Shown piece after piece: positions 8,616 through 18,448 of a DNA stretch of 64,000 nt. Position numbers and translations under genes: made by a program. Below the pieces are notes generated by a model. The model had not been told where the DNA came from. It did not search any database and saw nothing but the letters and a program-made list of their open reading frames with translations. How positions within the stretch are numbered: position 1 is the stretch's first letter; each line of letters starts with the position of its first letter. Source of the stretch: Flavobacterium flavigenum (GTDB lineage Bacteria > Bacteroidota > Bacteroidia > Flavobacteriales > Flavobacteriaceae); assembly GCF_027111255.2 (NCBI RefSeq), contig NZ_CP114285.2, forward strand, positions 3,596,001-3,660,000. The letters run 5' to 3'.

Positions 8616-10076
8616 TCAATAAACTAAAGTCTGTATTGCGTGTGCAGGTATTTTTACTACTGTTTTTTCAGTTGCCACAATTAAGTTATACGTGATTTCA
8701 TTATTGGTATGATTCATTATGATAGTGGCCATTTTTCCATCTTTATTTAAGAATGAGGTACTGGACAAATGACTTCTGCTTACTGATGTACTTACTCTAA
8801 CAGCATTTGGGCGAATAAACTTAGAAAAATGACCAATATAATAATAAGATGGCGTATAAATTAATTCACCAGTTGTGGTATCAGCATGAATAGGGGCGAA
8901 GCAAAAATTACCAACATGGTTTGGTCCGCCAAACTGATCTAATAGAATATTCCAATCGGTCCAGGCAACGGTTCCGTTATTGAAATCATTAATCATAGAA
9001 GTTCCATATCTTTCTGCATTTGGCCAAAACTGATATTTTGCAGGATCAAATCTTTCGACACACCCCTCGGTAAATATTAATTTTTTATCCGGATAGGCTT
9101 CATGAACCCTCGCTACATTTTCAAACATCGGCTGAGCTCCGGTCCAGGTTTCATACCAGTGAAAACCTATTCCCCAGACATATTTTGAAGCTTCGGGATC
9201 TGAAAAAATTACGTTTGCTCTTTGTACCATTAAATCGCGGTTATGGTCCCAGGCAATAATTTTTACATTTCCTAAACCTTCTTTTTTTAATGTTGGTCCT
9301 AGGAAATGTTTCAGGAAATCCCTCTCATCTTCAGCGGTATAGAGGCAGGATTCCCAGGTTTGGGTTGCCATAGGCTCATTTTGTACAGAAGTCGCCCAGA
9401 TTGGAATACCTTCTTTTTCGTATGCTTTTATAAATTTGGCATACATATTAGCCCAGGGCTGATAAAATTCAGGCAATAATTTTCCGCCTTTAAGTACACT
9501 TTTATTACTTTTCATGAAAGCGTTAGGCGACCAAGGTGTTGCATAGACAGGGATTTTTCCTCCGGAAGCTTTTATGGCTTGTTTGATTAATGGTATTCTA
9601 AATTCTTTATCGTGGTCAATAGAAAAAGTTTTTAATTGGGTATCGCCTTCTTTGATATAAGAATAGCTTCCACTGCTAAAATCAGAACTTTGTATGGTTG
9701 TTCTTAGCAATGAATAGCCAATACCTTTTTGAGTATCGTAATAAGCATTTAGGAATTCAGCTTGTTTTTCTTTGGATAGTTTTGCAAATATTTCGGCACT
9801 TGCATCCGTAATAGCACCTCCAATTCCCATAAAGGTCTGGAATTTTTTGGAAGGTTCTACAAAAACTGAAATTTCAGTTTCAACAGGCTGTTGAGAAGGT
9901 GAGAATTTTAAATTATCTGTTGGGGTTAACCTTAATTTTGTATTATCAGCAGTGGTATACACTGTGATCGTTTTATTATTTGTTGTAAATTCTTCTGTCT
10001 GCTTTGGTTTTTTCTGTTGTGGATAAACAGAAAATGATAAACATAAACAAGTAATAATAAAGCCAATTTTTTTCAT
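8616..10076 (-). CDS. Glycoside hydrolase family 30 enzyme (probable endo-beta-1,6-glucanase or glucosylceramidase type)
   Basis: 486 aa with a signal peptide (ending SVYPQQ). The GH30 core is clear: MGIGGAITDASAE, YSLLRTTIQSSDFS, ATPWSPNAFMKSN, SVQNEPMATQTWESC with acid/base Glu234, WGIGFHWYETW, and LIFTEGCVE with nucleophile Glu337, then the beta-sandwich to the end. This arrangement fits GH30_1/GH30_3. With a GH3 beta-glucosidase and SusCD next to it, an endo-beta-1,6-glucanase acting on pustulan or yeast/fungal beta-1,6-glucan is the most attractive reading, similar in layout to the Bacteroides beta-1,6-glucan locus; this is inference. The probable cleavage site just after the signal peptide has no lipobox, so it is periplasmic or secreted. 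Confidence 0.88.
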   Translation of the reverse strand: MKKIGFIITCLCLSFSVYPQQKKPKQTEEFTTNNKTITVYTTADNTKLRLTPTDNLKFSPSQQPVETEISVFVEPSKKFQTFMGIGGAITDASAEIFAKLSKEKQAEFLNAYYDTQKGIGYSLLRTTIQSSDFSSGSYSYIKEGDTQLKTFSIDHDKEFRIPLIKQAIKASGGKIPVYATPWSPNAFMKSNKSVLKGGKLLPEFYQPWANMYAKFIKAYEKEGIPIWATSVQNEPMATQTWESCLYTAEDERDFLKHFLGPTLKKEGLGNVKIIAWDHNRDLMVQRANVIFSDPEASKYVWGIGFHWYETWTGAQPMFENVARVHEAYPDKKLIFTEGCVERFDPAKYQFWPNAERYGTSMINDFNNGTVAWTDWNILLDQFGGPNHVGNFCFAPIHADTTTGELIYTPSYYYIGHFSKFIRPNAVRVSTSVSRSHLSSTSFLNKDGKMATIIMNHTNNEITYNLIVATEKTVVKIPAHAIQTLVY

Positions 10077-10143
10077 TGTATTATGTTTTAATAATTTAAG
10101 AATCAGGCATAAATGTTTTTGGATTCTTCAAAATGATTTAAAA

Positions 10144-10176
10144 AATAGCCCATATCAATAAAAAATATGGGCTATT
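10144..10176 (-). terminator. Intrinsic terminator between susD and GH30
   Basis: A perfect 12-bp stem, aatagcccatat / atatgggctatt, is followed on the minus strand by a T run. It lies 175 bases after the susD stop and 68 bases before the GH30 start, so enzyme genes need read-through or their own promoter and would be made in smaller amounts than SusCD. Confidence 0.75.
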
Positions 10177-10350
10177 CTAACAACCAAACTTAACTTACTT
10201 AACTTCAAATGATTCACGATTCAGTGAATACATTTTTATTGCAATATTTTATTCTCTCGAATATTATTAATTGCCTTTTTGCTTTTAGAACTTTTAACCG
10301 AAATAGAAGTGATCAGTGCTTTTTACAGCAATGAAATTTCTTATTAGCCG

Positions 10351-11898
10351 TTAGTTGCCCCAACCTGGATTAGGTGTCATTTTGCTATTGTTAAGAATTT
10401 CTGCAGAAGGAATTGGATATAAGTTATGTTTTTCAGCAAAATTACCATTCTTCTTAAATCCTTGGTTTTTAAGTACTGTTGCTGCATCACCCCAGCGAAT
10501 TAAGTCAAGGAATCTGAATCCTTCAAACGCTAATTCTAATCTTCTTTCTGTTTTAATTGCATCAAGTGTAACAGTTTTAACAGGTAAGTCTACTCTGTCC
10601 CGAACTTTAGTAAAATAGCTTTGTGCAGTTGAAACATTTCCTGCTAAAAGATTCGCTTCTGCTGCCATTAAAAGAACATCTGCATACCTGATCAGTCTAA
10701 TGTTTGTTCCGTAGTTTAATTCAGCAACACCCGGACTTGGAGCTGTTTCAGATTTTAATGTACCATATTTAAGTCTGAAATAGCCTTCCATTCCCCACAC
10801 AGGGTCTGGTGCTGTCCAGTCTTCTGTCCAGTCTCCGCCATATTTTGTTCTAAGATCGGCAACTGACAATATTGAAGCATTTTTTCTAATAACATCACCT
10901 TCTGCATCAAATGCCTGAGCCATTTTAGCTGTTGGATAGTTAAAGCCCCAGCCTGGCAGAAGTCCTGAAGTTCCTGTAGTATAGTAATCTCCTCTAGGTC
11001 CCATTAACTGCCAGTTGATATTGTTTTCCATTGAACGGTTTCCTCCCCATTGAAAATTCCCCCAATCATACCCGGTGATATTATAACCAACTTCAAACAA
11101 TGATTCTAAACCGTATTCAGATTCTTTTAAAAATAATTTGGAATAATCAGGAGCAAGGTCGTACTCAGTCGAAGTTATTACATCTTCAAATGCAGCAGCT
11201 GATTCAGGATATTTTTTTTGATATAAATAAGCTTTACCTTTTATCGCCTGTGCTGTCCCTTTTGACATTCTAAAACGCATTTCGGGAGAATATTCACTTT
11301 TTTTAGGCAGGTTTGGAATAGCTTCATCTAAATCTTTGTGTATTTGGGCATAGATTTGTTCAGGAGTCGATTTTTCAAGCGCAAACTCAGATGCACCCGG
11401 AAGTGCTAATCGTAATGGAACTCCTCCCCACATTGAAACTAATTCAAAATAAAAAAAGGCTCTTAAGGCTTTGGCTTCGGCTATCATCTGAACTTTGGCA
11501 GGTGTATCTCCTACGGCTATATTAATAACAGCATTAGCTCTCATAATACCAAAATACATGGTTTTAAAAGAATGTTCAATTGGTTTGTTTTCAGCTGTAT
11601 ATGAAAAGTCATCAAGTTGCTGGTAAGAGGGCTGGTCACCATCTGAACCTCCGCCTGCGTGTGTTTCGTCTGCCGGAAATGATTTTACAACATACATAGA
11701 ATTCCAGTCAGTAGTATATGCCCATTGCAGCACATCATAACATGCAAATACGCCTTCCTGAAGTTCTTCTTCGGTTTTGAAATAATCATCAGCAGCCAAA
11801 ACACCATAAACCGGCTTGTCTAAGAAATCGTCTGCACAGGAAACCAGCATAATAGCTAAGCCTGCAAATAATGATATTTTATATATTAATTTTTTCAT
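10351..11898 (-). CDS. susD: SusD/RagB-family glycan-binding lipoprotein
   Basis: 515 aa. The N-terminus is a lipoprotein signal (GLAIMLVSCADD) and is followed by DFLDKPVYG, the usual start of mature SusD proteins. TPR-like helices (MIAEAKALRAFFYFELV, AIKGKAYLYQKKYPESAAAFEDVI) and the C-terminal RagB signature (IRLIRYADVLLMAAEANLL, ERRLELAFEGFRFLDLIRWG, LYPIPSAEILNN) are all present. SusD proteins cap the SusC transporter at the cell surface and hand it oligosaccharides. It starts 30 bases after susC ends, so the pair is co-transcribed. The ligand is probably the same glucan attacked by the GH30/GH3 pair. Confidence 0.96.
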   Translation of the reverse strand: MKKLIYKISLFAGLAIMLVSCADDFLDKPVYGVLAADDYFKTEEELQEGVFACYDVLQWAYTTDWNSMYVVKSFPADETHAGGGSDGDQPSYQQLDDFSYTAENKPIEHSFKTMYFGIMRANAVINIAVGDTPAKVQMIAEAKALRAFFYFELVSMWGGVPLRLALPGASEFALEKSTPEQIYAQIHKDLDEAIPNLPKKSEYSPEMRFRMSKGTAQAIKGKAYLYQKKYPESAAAFEDVITSTEYDLAPDYSKLFLKESEYGLESLFEVGYNITGYDWGNFQWGGNRSMENNINWQLMGPRGDYYTTGTSGLLPGWGFNYPTAKMAQAFDAEGDVIRKNASILSVADLRTKYGGDWTEDWTAPDPVWGMEGYFRLKYGTLKSETAPSPGVAELNYGTNIRLIRYADVLLMAAEANLLAGNVSTAQSYFTKVRDRVDLPVKTVTLDAIKTERRLELAFEGFRFLDLIRWGDAATVLKNQGFKKNGNFAEKHNLYPIPSAEILNNSKMTPNPGWGN

Positions 11899-11928
11899 CG
11901 TTATTAATTTTTTGTATTCGTCTTTGAA

Positions 11929-14900
11929 TTAAAATGATACTGATAATCCTGTCATGATACGGCTTGCATTTGGATACAAACCTCTGTCAATACCTTGTGA
12001 GTTATTTGAAAAACTTCCTACTTCAGGGTCAATACCTTTGTATTTTGTAAATGTGAAGTAATCATCCAATGAAACATAAAGTCTTAGATTGCTCACTTTT
12101 ATCTGGCTTAATAATTCTGATTTAAAATTATATCCGAATTGGATTTGTTTGATTTTTACATAAGAAGCATCCTGAACCATTAAATCACTTGTGTAAATGA
12201 TTGGATCACTATAAGATGCTTTTGGAAAACTGTTAGTGCTCCCTTCTCCTGTCCATCTATCAGTGTAAAAGAATGACGGACGATTAGAAGCTGGGTTGTC
12301 AACTCTCGCTAATGCCAGGAAGTTTTCTCCTCCAAAGGCACCTTGTGCAAAAATCTTAAGATCAAATCCTTTGTATTCAAAATCTATAGTGGTTGAAACT
12401 ATTACATCATGGTGAGGGTCACCAATGTATGTTTTATCCTGATCTGTGATATCACCGTCACCATTCGTATCAACAACTATAGGCGCACCCGGAGTTGGGT
12501 TCCATGTAGAGACATTTCCTAAAGCTGTTTTATAAGCGTCAATTTGCGCCTGATTCTGGAAAATACCATCTGTTTTATATCCTCTGAAAAACCAAACTGG
12601 TTTTCCTAATTCGAAAGAAGTTACAGTTCCTAATACTGGCAGGTTTGCTCCGTCAACTCTTGTAAGCAATGGGTTTAAATATGTAACTTCGTTTTTAATT
12701 GTAGTCAGGTTTAAGTTGATTCCATAGTTGAATTTACGTCCGGATTCTCTCCATCCTGCTTCAATTTCAAATCCTTTGTTGGTTACATCACCTGCATTAG
12801 CATATGGAGCTGCATAACCAGTTGATAAAGGTGGAGATGAAGGAGTTAACAAGTCTTTTGTAACCTTTTTATAATAGTCAAAACCAAATGTTAATCTATT
12901 ATTAAAAGCTCGTACATCAAATCCTAAATCGGTTTGTTCCGTAGTTTCCCAGGTAATGTCTTCGTTAGGTAATGCTTTAAGTTCACCTACAGTATGATAA
13001 TTGCCTAATGCATCCGGATATTTTAAACCATCTTTGGTAATGAATGCCTGCCATTGGCCTGCAGCAATATTAGATGTAGAACCATTTTGACCCCATGATG
13101 CTCTTAATTTTAAATGATTCACAGTTTCAGTTGCCCAAAATGATTCATTAGAGATGATCCAGCCCGCAGATACTGCAGGGAAATATCCGGCACGTTTGTC
13201 CGGCGCAAAAAGCGAAGAGTTATCATTTCTTAAAGAAGCCTGAAATAAATATTTATTATCGAATGAATACGTAAGACGTCCAAAGTAAGAATTCATGGAT
13301 GATGGTGTTATATTACCGGATATAGTTCCCGTTACAGGAGTTTCACCAACAGGTGCCCATTGATCACCTTCCTTAATCATTCCAGATGCCCGTGTATTCA
13401 AATAGCGATATTCAGTGTCCTGAGCAGACATACCTATCATGGCAGAGAATTCATGCTTACCGATTGTTTTGGTGTAAGTTGCAAAGTTTTCAAATAACCA
13501 TGTTTTAAAAATTCCCTGATTATAAGTTTTAGAGTTTGTAGTGTTTTCTTTAGTAGAATTCCACCATGCTTTTTGAGACCAGTCATCATAATTGTTGAAT
13601 GCCTGCTCAATTCCGTAACGTGTTGTAAAAACAAATCCTTCAAAAGGCTTGATATTGGCATATACATTACCAATAATTTTGGTTTCCTGGCTTAAGCCAT
13701 GATCAATTGCAATTTGTCCAATTGGATTTGCTATTTCTCCATCAATATATTCTGAGATACCATAATATTCTCCATTTTTATTCTTGATCAGTACTTTTCC
13801 TGACGCCAATGCATCCTGAACGTGTTGTGGCAACGCTGTTCCGTTTGGATAAAATACTGGTGTCAAAGGATCCATTAACATGGCGTGATTCATGATACCG
13901 TTGAAACTGTCATCCTCAGTAAAAGCTTTACGTTTGTTTACTGAAAGGGAGAAATTTTCTCCAACTTCTAAATATTTGCTGACTTTGTGATTGGAGTTAG
14001 CTCTAACAGTTGTACGTTTAAAATTGGTTTTATCTCCGCCAAAAATCCCATCCTGAGTAAAAAAGTTGCCTGAAATTAAAAAGGTAGAAACTTCATTTCC
14101 TCCTGCAAGCTGAAGTGTATGATGCTGCATTGGTGCTGCATCTTCAGCTGCTTCATCAAGCCAGTCTGTTCCTTTTTTGCCTTCCCAGTCTGCTACATTT
14201 GGCCTGTTACCCGGAGGTTTTGTTTCGTCAATCCATTTAACGTACTGATCAGCATTCATCATTTCTAATTTTGTTCTCAAAGACTGAAAACCAAATTGAT
14301 TGCTGTAAGTAACTTTCATAGACCCCGCTTTACCTTTTTTAGTTGTAATCATTACAACTCCATTACCTCCGTCAGCTCCATAAATAGCAGCAGATGCAGC
14401 ATCTTTTAATATTTCTATTTTTTCGATATCATTAGAGTCTAAGAAATCGATATTACCGGTTCGCATTCCGTCAACCACATAAATAGGGTCTGAGTTACCA
14501 TTTGATCCTGCTCCACGGATACGAACTTTAGCTCCAGCTCCCGGAGCACCAGATTGTGCCATAACAGTTACTCCCGCAGCTTGCCCTTGTAATACCTGTG
14601 TTGATAAACCAACTGATAAAGTGGCAATTTGCTCTGCTTTTATTGAAGAAATAGCACCTGTAACAACACTTTTCTTTTGTGTTCCGTATCCTACCACTAC
14701 AACTTCATTTAAGTTTTGTGATTCAGGTTTTAATCGGACTTCGATTTTAGTTCTTCCATTTACAACCTCTTCTATTGTATTATATCCCACAAAAGATATT
14801 GTCAATGTTCCATTAGAGGGAGCATTAATTTGAAACTTTCCATCAAAATCAGATGCAGTTGCTTTGTTAGTACCTTTAATTAAAATTGTTGCTCCCGGGA

Positions 14901-15015
14901 CGGGCATTCCACTTTCATCGTTAACTATTCCATTTACCGTGATATCCTGAGCGACTGCGATAACTGAAAACAATAAAGACGAAAAACAAAAAAGAAGTAA
15001 TTTTGTTAATTTCAT
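11929..15015 (-). CDS. susC: SusC/RagA-family TonB-linked outer-membrane transporter
   Basis: 1028 aa. A signal peptide (ending VIAVAQ) is followed by a carboxypeptidase-regulatory-like domain (ITVNGIVNDESGMPVPGATI, SFVGYNTIEEVV), the SusC signature NEVVVVGYGTQKKSVVTGA, the plug domain (PIYVVDGMRTGNI, ILKDAASAAIYGADGGNGVV) and a 22-strand barrel ending in the aromatic residue of GLSVSF. It imports oligosaccharides using TonB energy. It is the first gene of the minus-strand operon and diverges from the membrane-bound regulator at 15349; the 330-base gap between them carries a 16-base direct repeat that may be the operator. Confidence 0.97.
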   Translation of the reverse strand: MKLTKLLLFCFSSLLFSVIAVAQDITVNGIVNDESGMPVPGATILIKGTNKATASDFDGKFQINAPSNGTLTISFVGYNTIEEVVNGRTKIEVRLKPESQNLNEVVVVGYGTQKKSVVTGAISSIKAEQIATLSVGLSTQVLQGQAAGVTVMAQSGAPGAGAKVRIRGAGSNGNSDPIYVVDGMRTGNIDFLDSNDIEKIEILKDAASAAIYGADGGNGVVMITTKKGKAGSMKVTYSNQFGFQSLRTKLEMMNADQYVKWIDETKPPGNRPNVADWEGKKGTDWLDEAAEDAAPMQHHTLQLAGGNEVSTFLISGNFFTQDGIFGGDKTNFKRTTVRANSNHKVSKYLEVGENFSLSVNKRKAFTEDDSFNGIMNHAMLMDPLTPVFYPNGTALPQHVQDALASGKVLIKNKNGEYYGISEYIDGEIANPIGQIAIDHGLSQETKIIGNVYANIKPFEGFVFTTRYGIEQAFNNYDDWSQKAWWNSTKENTTNSKTYNQGIFKTWLFENFATYTKTIGKHEFSAMIGMSAQDTEYRYLNTRASGMIKEGDQWAPVGETPVTGTISGNITPSSMNSYFGRLTYSFDNKYLFQASLRNDNSSLFAPDKRAGYFPAVSAGWIISNESFWATETVNHLKLRASWGQNGSTSNIAAGQWQAFITKDGLKYPDALGNYHTVGELKALPNEDITWETTEQTDLGFDVRAFNNRLTFGFDYYKKVTKDLLTPSSPPLSTGYAAPYANAGDVTNKGFEIEAGWRESGRKFNYGINLNLTTIKNEVTYLNPLLTRVDGANLPVLGTVTSFELGKPVWFFRGYKTDGIFQNQAQIDAYKTALGNVSTWNPTPGAPIVVDTNGDGDITDQDKTYIGDPHHDVIVSTTIDFEYKGFDLKIFAQGAFGGENFLALARVDNPASNRPSFFYTDRWTGEGSTNSFPKASYSDPIIYTSDLMVQDASYVKIKQIQFGYNFKSELLSQIKVSNLRLYVSLDDYFTFTKYKGIDPEVGSFSNNSQGIDRGLYPNASRIMTGLSVSF

Positions 15016-15097
15016 TTTTCTAAAAATTTTGGTTAATTAATTAGTAATTTGATGCAATGATAAAGCTAAAATCCCAAATTTTTATAATTATTTATTA

Positions 15098-15146
15098 TTA
15101 CAAAAACACATCAAACTATAAAATTATACTTTACAAAAACACATCA
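15098..15146. promoter_or_regulatory. 16-bp direct repeat upstream of susC (candidate operator)
   Basis: The sequence ttacaaaaacacatca occurs at 15098-15113 and again, identical, at 15131-15146. The spacing is 33 bases, about three helical turns, so both copies face the same side of the DNA. They lie 83 to 131 bases upstream of the susC start in the susC/regulator intergenic region. A weaker look-alike (aaaaaacactaca) follows near 15222. A binding site for the adjacent LuxR-type regulator is the natural guess. Confidence 0.55.
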
Positions 15147-15348
15147 TTTTAATTTTAAATAATTGATTTTTAAATATTTAAAAAAGTAATTGAATTGTTA
15201 TAGTAATGTTAATTATCATAAAAAAACACTACATTTATCAAAAATGAAATAAACCATTAGTATAAAGTTTTTATTGTAATTGCGTATTTAGCATAAATGT
15301 AAAAATTACAATTAAATGCATTAATTATAAAAAAAGAGGTCAGAAAAT

Positions 15349-18225
15349 ATGAAATCGATAAGTTTTTTTTTGAGTATATTTTTATTTCTTCTTGCTTTCA
15401 GCAGTTTTAGTCAGGTAAAAAATATTGGAACTCCTAATCTTAAAAATTATAAACGAACAGAATATAAAGGTGGAACTCAAAACTGGAGTATCGATCAGGA
15501 TAAAAATGGTAATATGTATTTCGCAAACAATAGCGGATTGATTCAATTTGATGGTTCTACGTGGCGTACATATTCTTTACCAAATAATACTGCAATAAGA
15601 AGCTTAAAGATTGATGGATCGGGGAAAATTTTTGTTGGGGGAAATAATGAATTTGGCTATTTTAAAGCAGGGGATAAGGGAGATTTGAAATATTACTCAC
15701 TTTCAAAGCTAATTAGTCCCAAAGATGCAAAGGATATAAATTTAATCTGGAGAATTCATATTTTTAAAGGAGAAGTAATTTTCCAATCTTTTACTAAAGC
15801 ACTTTTTTACAAAAACAACAGAATTAAGGTTCTAAATGCACCAAGAAAGTTTCAGTTTTCTTTTGTAATAAAGAATCGTCTTTACTTTCAGGATAAGGAA
15901 TTGGGAATTTTAGAATATAAAAATCAAAAATTATATTCTTTAAAAGGCACAAAGGTTCTAAATGATAAAGAGATTTGGGCTATGTTTCCGTTGCCTGACA
16001 ACAAGATTCTTTTGGCTACTCTCGAAAAAGGTCTTTTTGTTTATGATTTTAACAGCATAACAGAATGGAATACGGAAGCAAATAGTTTTATAAAAAAGAA
16101 TACTTCGCTTGGCGGAGCAATTATAAAAAATAAATTTATCGTTCTAAATTCTGTTTTAAATGGTGTAATAATTTGCGATTTGAAAGGAAATATAATTCAG
16201 CATCTTAATCGCCAAAAGGGACTTCAAAACAATACGATACTCACTTCATTTGTTGATAGTAAAAATAATCTTTGGCTGGGGCTTGATAACGGAATAACCT
16301 TTATTAATGAAAATTCACCTTTCACGTATTTTGATTATAGTTATAATATAGGTACAGTTTACGCATCTGTATTGCATCAGAATAAATTGTATGTGGCAAC
16401 CAATCAGGGATTATTTTATCATCCCTGGAATACTTCATTTAGTGATGAACCTTTCACCAGGGTCGAGGGAACAATAGCTCAGGCATGGAATATTCAGGTT
16501 ATAAATAATGTTTTAGTATGTTCCAGCAATAGCGGTGCTTTAGTTATAGAAAATAATAAGGTGTCAAAAATACTGGATACCAGAGGATATTTTGGTTTGA
16601 AACAGATACCCAGACATACTGAATATGCCATCGGAGAGCATTATAATGGTTTTTCAATTTTTAAAATTGGATCAGACAGCGCTGAGTTTATAAATCAGGT
16701 TCAAGGCTTTGATGAAACGACCAGTACTTTCGAAGTCGAATTGGACAATGATTATGTATGGTTCAGGAAAAGTCCCTACTTATATCAGATGGAACTTTCT
16801 GATGATCTCAAAAAATTTGAATCAATAAAAAAACATACCCGGATATCTGTAGTAAACAAAGGAATTGAAAGTCTGCAATTAATTAATAATAAAATTTATT
16901 TTCAGACAAAAAATCATTTTTACAGATTTTCAAAAGATCAGGATGATTTTTTTGAAGACAGAAAAATGAGCAGTCTTTTTAAAGATATCCCGCTAATCAA
17001 TACCTTAATTCAGGATTCTAAAGGAAATTTATGGTATTCATTCAATCAGTCTCTTGGTGTATTAGAAAAATCAGACAATGAAAAATACATCAGAAAAGAA
17101 GCGCCATTTTCTAATTTAACCGGGAATCTGGTCAACAGCTATATATCAATAAACAGAATAGACTCCAAAAATATTTTTATTGGATTAACGGATGGATTAA
17201 CACACTATGACGCTACAATTCCGAATACATTTATAACCAAACCAACTGCTTTCATAGAAAGTTTTTCTTTTCCAGGAGATACTATTATAACGGGGAATCT
17301 AAAAACAATTGACAAACTGTTTAATTTGTCATACACTGACAATCGTGTCAAGTTTACATTTTCTTCGCCTGTTTTTGAAAACCAGGAAAATGTTGCTTAT
17401 TCCTACAAATTAGAACCTTTTGAGGATACCTGGCGAAGCTGGTCTCCTGTTGCGATTAAAGAATATACGAATTTAAGGGAAGGTAATTATACAATGAAAT
17501 TAAGAGCCAGAAACAGTTTTGGTGTAGTTTCAGATATTGATCAGGTCAAATTTACGATTTCACCTCCATGGTACAGGCATTTTTTAGCTTACATTTCCTA
17601 TTTGCTTTTAATTTTTGTTGGTATATATGTGATCTCGGATAGAATTAAACTAAAGATCAGAAAAAATAAATACTATGAAACCATTGAGCAAAGACGTTTA
17701 TACCTGGAAAAGGAATCTAAAATAAGACAGGAGCAGCATGAGCTCGAAAAAGAAATTGAGAAATTAAAAAATGACAAACTTCAAATTAAGATTCTGGCAA
17801 AAGACAAAGAGCTGGTAAATAACTCTTTACAGGTCGTAAAGAAAAATAAAACCCTGAATAGCATAATAAGCAAACTAAAAGATATTGATACAAACATTTT
17901 AGATGATGCCACGAAATCTGAATTTAATAAGCTCCATAAAAGCATTGTAAAAGAAGTAAATACGGATAAAAGCTGGAAAGATTTAGAAAAGCATATTAAG
18001 AATGTACATTTTGATTTCCTAAAAAGATTAAAAGAAAAATACCCAACAATTTCGCCCAGAGAATTAGACTTATCAACTTATCTGCTCATGAATATGTCCA
18101 CTAAAGAAATAGCCGAAATCATGAATATATCCAATGGAGGAGTCGAATTGGCCAGATACCGGTTAAGAAAAAAACTTGGGTTAAATAAGAAAGAAAATCT
18201 TATTGGGTTTTTAATGAGTATATAG
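15349..18225 (+). CDS. Membrane-spanning sensor with Y_Y_Y domain and cytoplasmic LuxR-type HTH
   Basis: 958 aa. A signal peptide (ending SSFSQ) leads to a long periplasmic beta-propeller region with repeats such as WSIDQDKNGNMYFANNSGL, NNLWLGLDNGITFI and DSKGNLWYSFNQSLG. A Y_Y_Y domain follows (YSYKLEPFEDTWRSW and the following LREGNYTMKLRARNSFG), then one membrane helix near residues 742-760 (FLAYISYLLLIFVGIYVI), a coiled coil, and a C-terminal HTH (ISPRELDLSTYLLMNMSTKE, IAEIMNISNGGVELARYRLRKKL). There is no histidine kinase or receiver domain, so it is not a hybrid two-component sensor; the same chain appears to sense sugar outside and bind DNA inside. It is divergent from susC and is the probable activator of the locus. 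Confidence 0.88.
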   Translation: MKSISFFLSIFLFLLAFSSFSQVKNIGTPNLKNYKRTEYKGGTQNWSIDQDKNGNMYFANNSGLIQFDGSTWRTYSLPNNTAIRSLKIDGSGKIFVGGNNEFGYFKAGDKGDLKYYSLSKLISPKDAKDINLIWRIHIFKGEVIFQSFTKALFYKNNRIKVLNAPRKFQFSFVIKNRLYFQDKELGILEYKNQKLYSLKGTKVLNDKEIWAMFPLPDNKILLATLEKGLFVYDFNSITEWNTEANSFIKKNTSLGGAIIKNKFIVLNSVLNGVIICDLKGNIIQHLNRQKGLQNNTILTSFVDSKNNLWLGLDNGITFINENSPFTYFDYSYNIGTVYASVLHQNKLYVATNQGLFYHPWNTSFSDEPFTRVEGTIAQAWNIQVINNVLVCSSNSGALVIENNKVSKILDTRGYFGLKQIPRHTEYAIGEHYNGFSIFKIGSDSAEFINQVQGFDETTSTFEVELDNDYVWFRKSPYLYQMELSDDLKKFESIKKHTRISVVNKGIESLQLINNKIYFQTKNHFYRFSKDQDDFFEDRKMSSLFKDIPLINTLIQDSKGNLWYSFNQSLGVLEKSDNEKYIRKEAPFSNLTGNLVNSYISINRIDSKNIFIGLTDGLTHYDATIPNTFITKPTAFIESFSFPGDTIITGNLKTIDKLFNLSYTDNRVKFTFSSPVFENQENVAYSYKLEPFEDTWRSWSPVAIKEYTNLREGNYTMKLRARNSFGVVSDIDQVKFTISPPWYRHFLAYISYLLLIFVGIYVISDRIKLKIRKNKYYETIEQRRLYLEKESKIRQEQHELEKEIEKLKNDKLQIKILAKDKELVNNSLQVVKKNKTLNSIISKLKDIDTNILDDATKSEFNKLHKSIVKEVNTDKSWKDLEKHIKNVHFDFLKRLKEKYPTISPRELDLSTYLLMNMSTKEIAEIMNISNGGVELARYRLRKKLGLNKKENLIGFLMSI

Positions 18226-18274
18226 TGTTAGAAATCTTGCCTTCTGCGTTTTTATAAGTAAGTAGAATATTCCA

Positions 18275-18309
18275 ACATCCAAAATGAATTTGATTTTGGA
18301 TGTTTTTTT
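18275..18309 (+). terminator. Intrinsic terminator after the PUL regulator
   Basis: An 11-bp stem (acatccaaaat / attttggatgt) with a T run, between the regulator and vgrG. Confidence 0.85.
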
Positions 18310-18380
18310 ATGACTACATATTTAGGATATGTGGTAATTTATTTGTGAAGTAAAATATTTACAAAAATATCGACAGAACA

Positions 18381-18411
18381 TTTGTGAAATTGGTTATAAA
18401 GTTTATTTTTG
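18381..18411 (+). promoter_or_regulatory. Flavobacterial promoter of the vgrG cassette
   Basis: TTTG at 18381-18384, a 19-base spacer, and TATTTTTG at 18404-18411 (fits TAnnTTTG). It is 38 bases ahead of the vgrG start. Confidence 0.6.
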
Positions 18412-18448
18412 AAAAAAAATTCTTACTTAATATATCAGCGAATAATTT

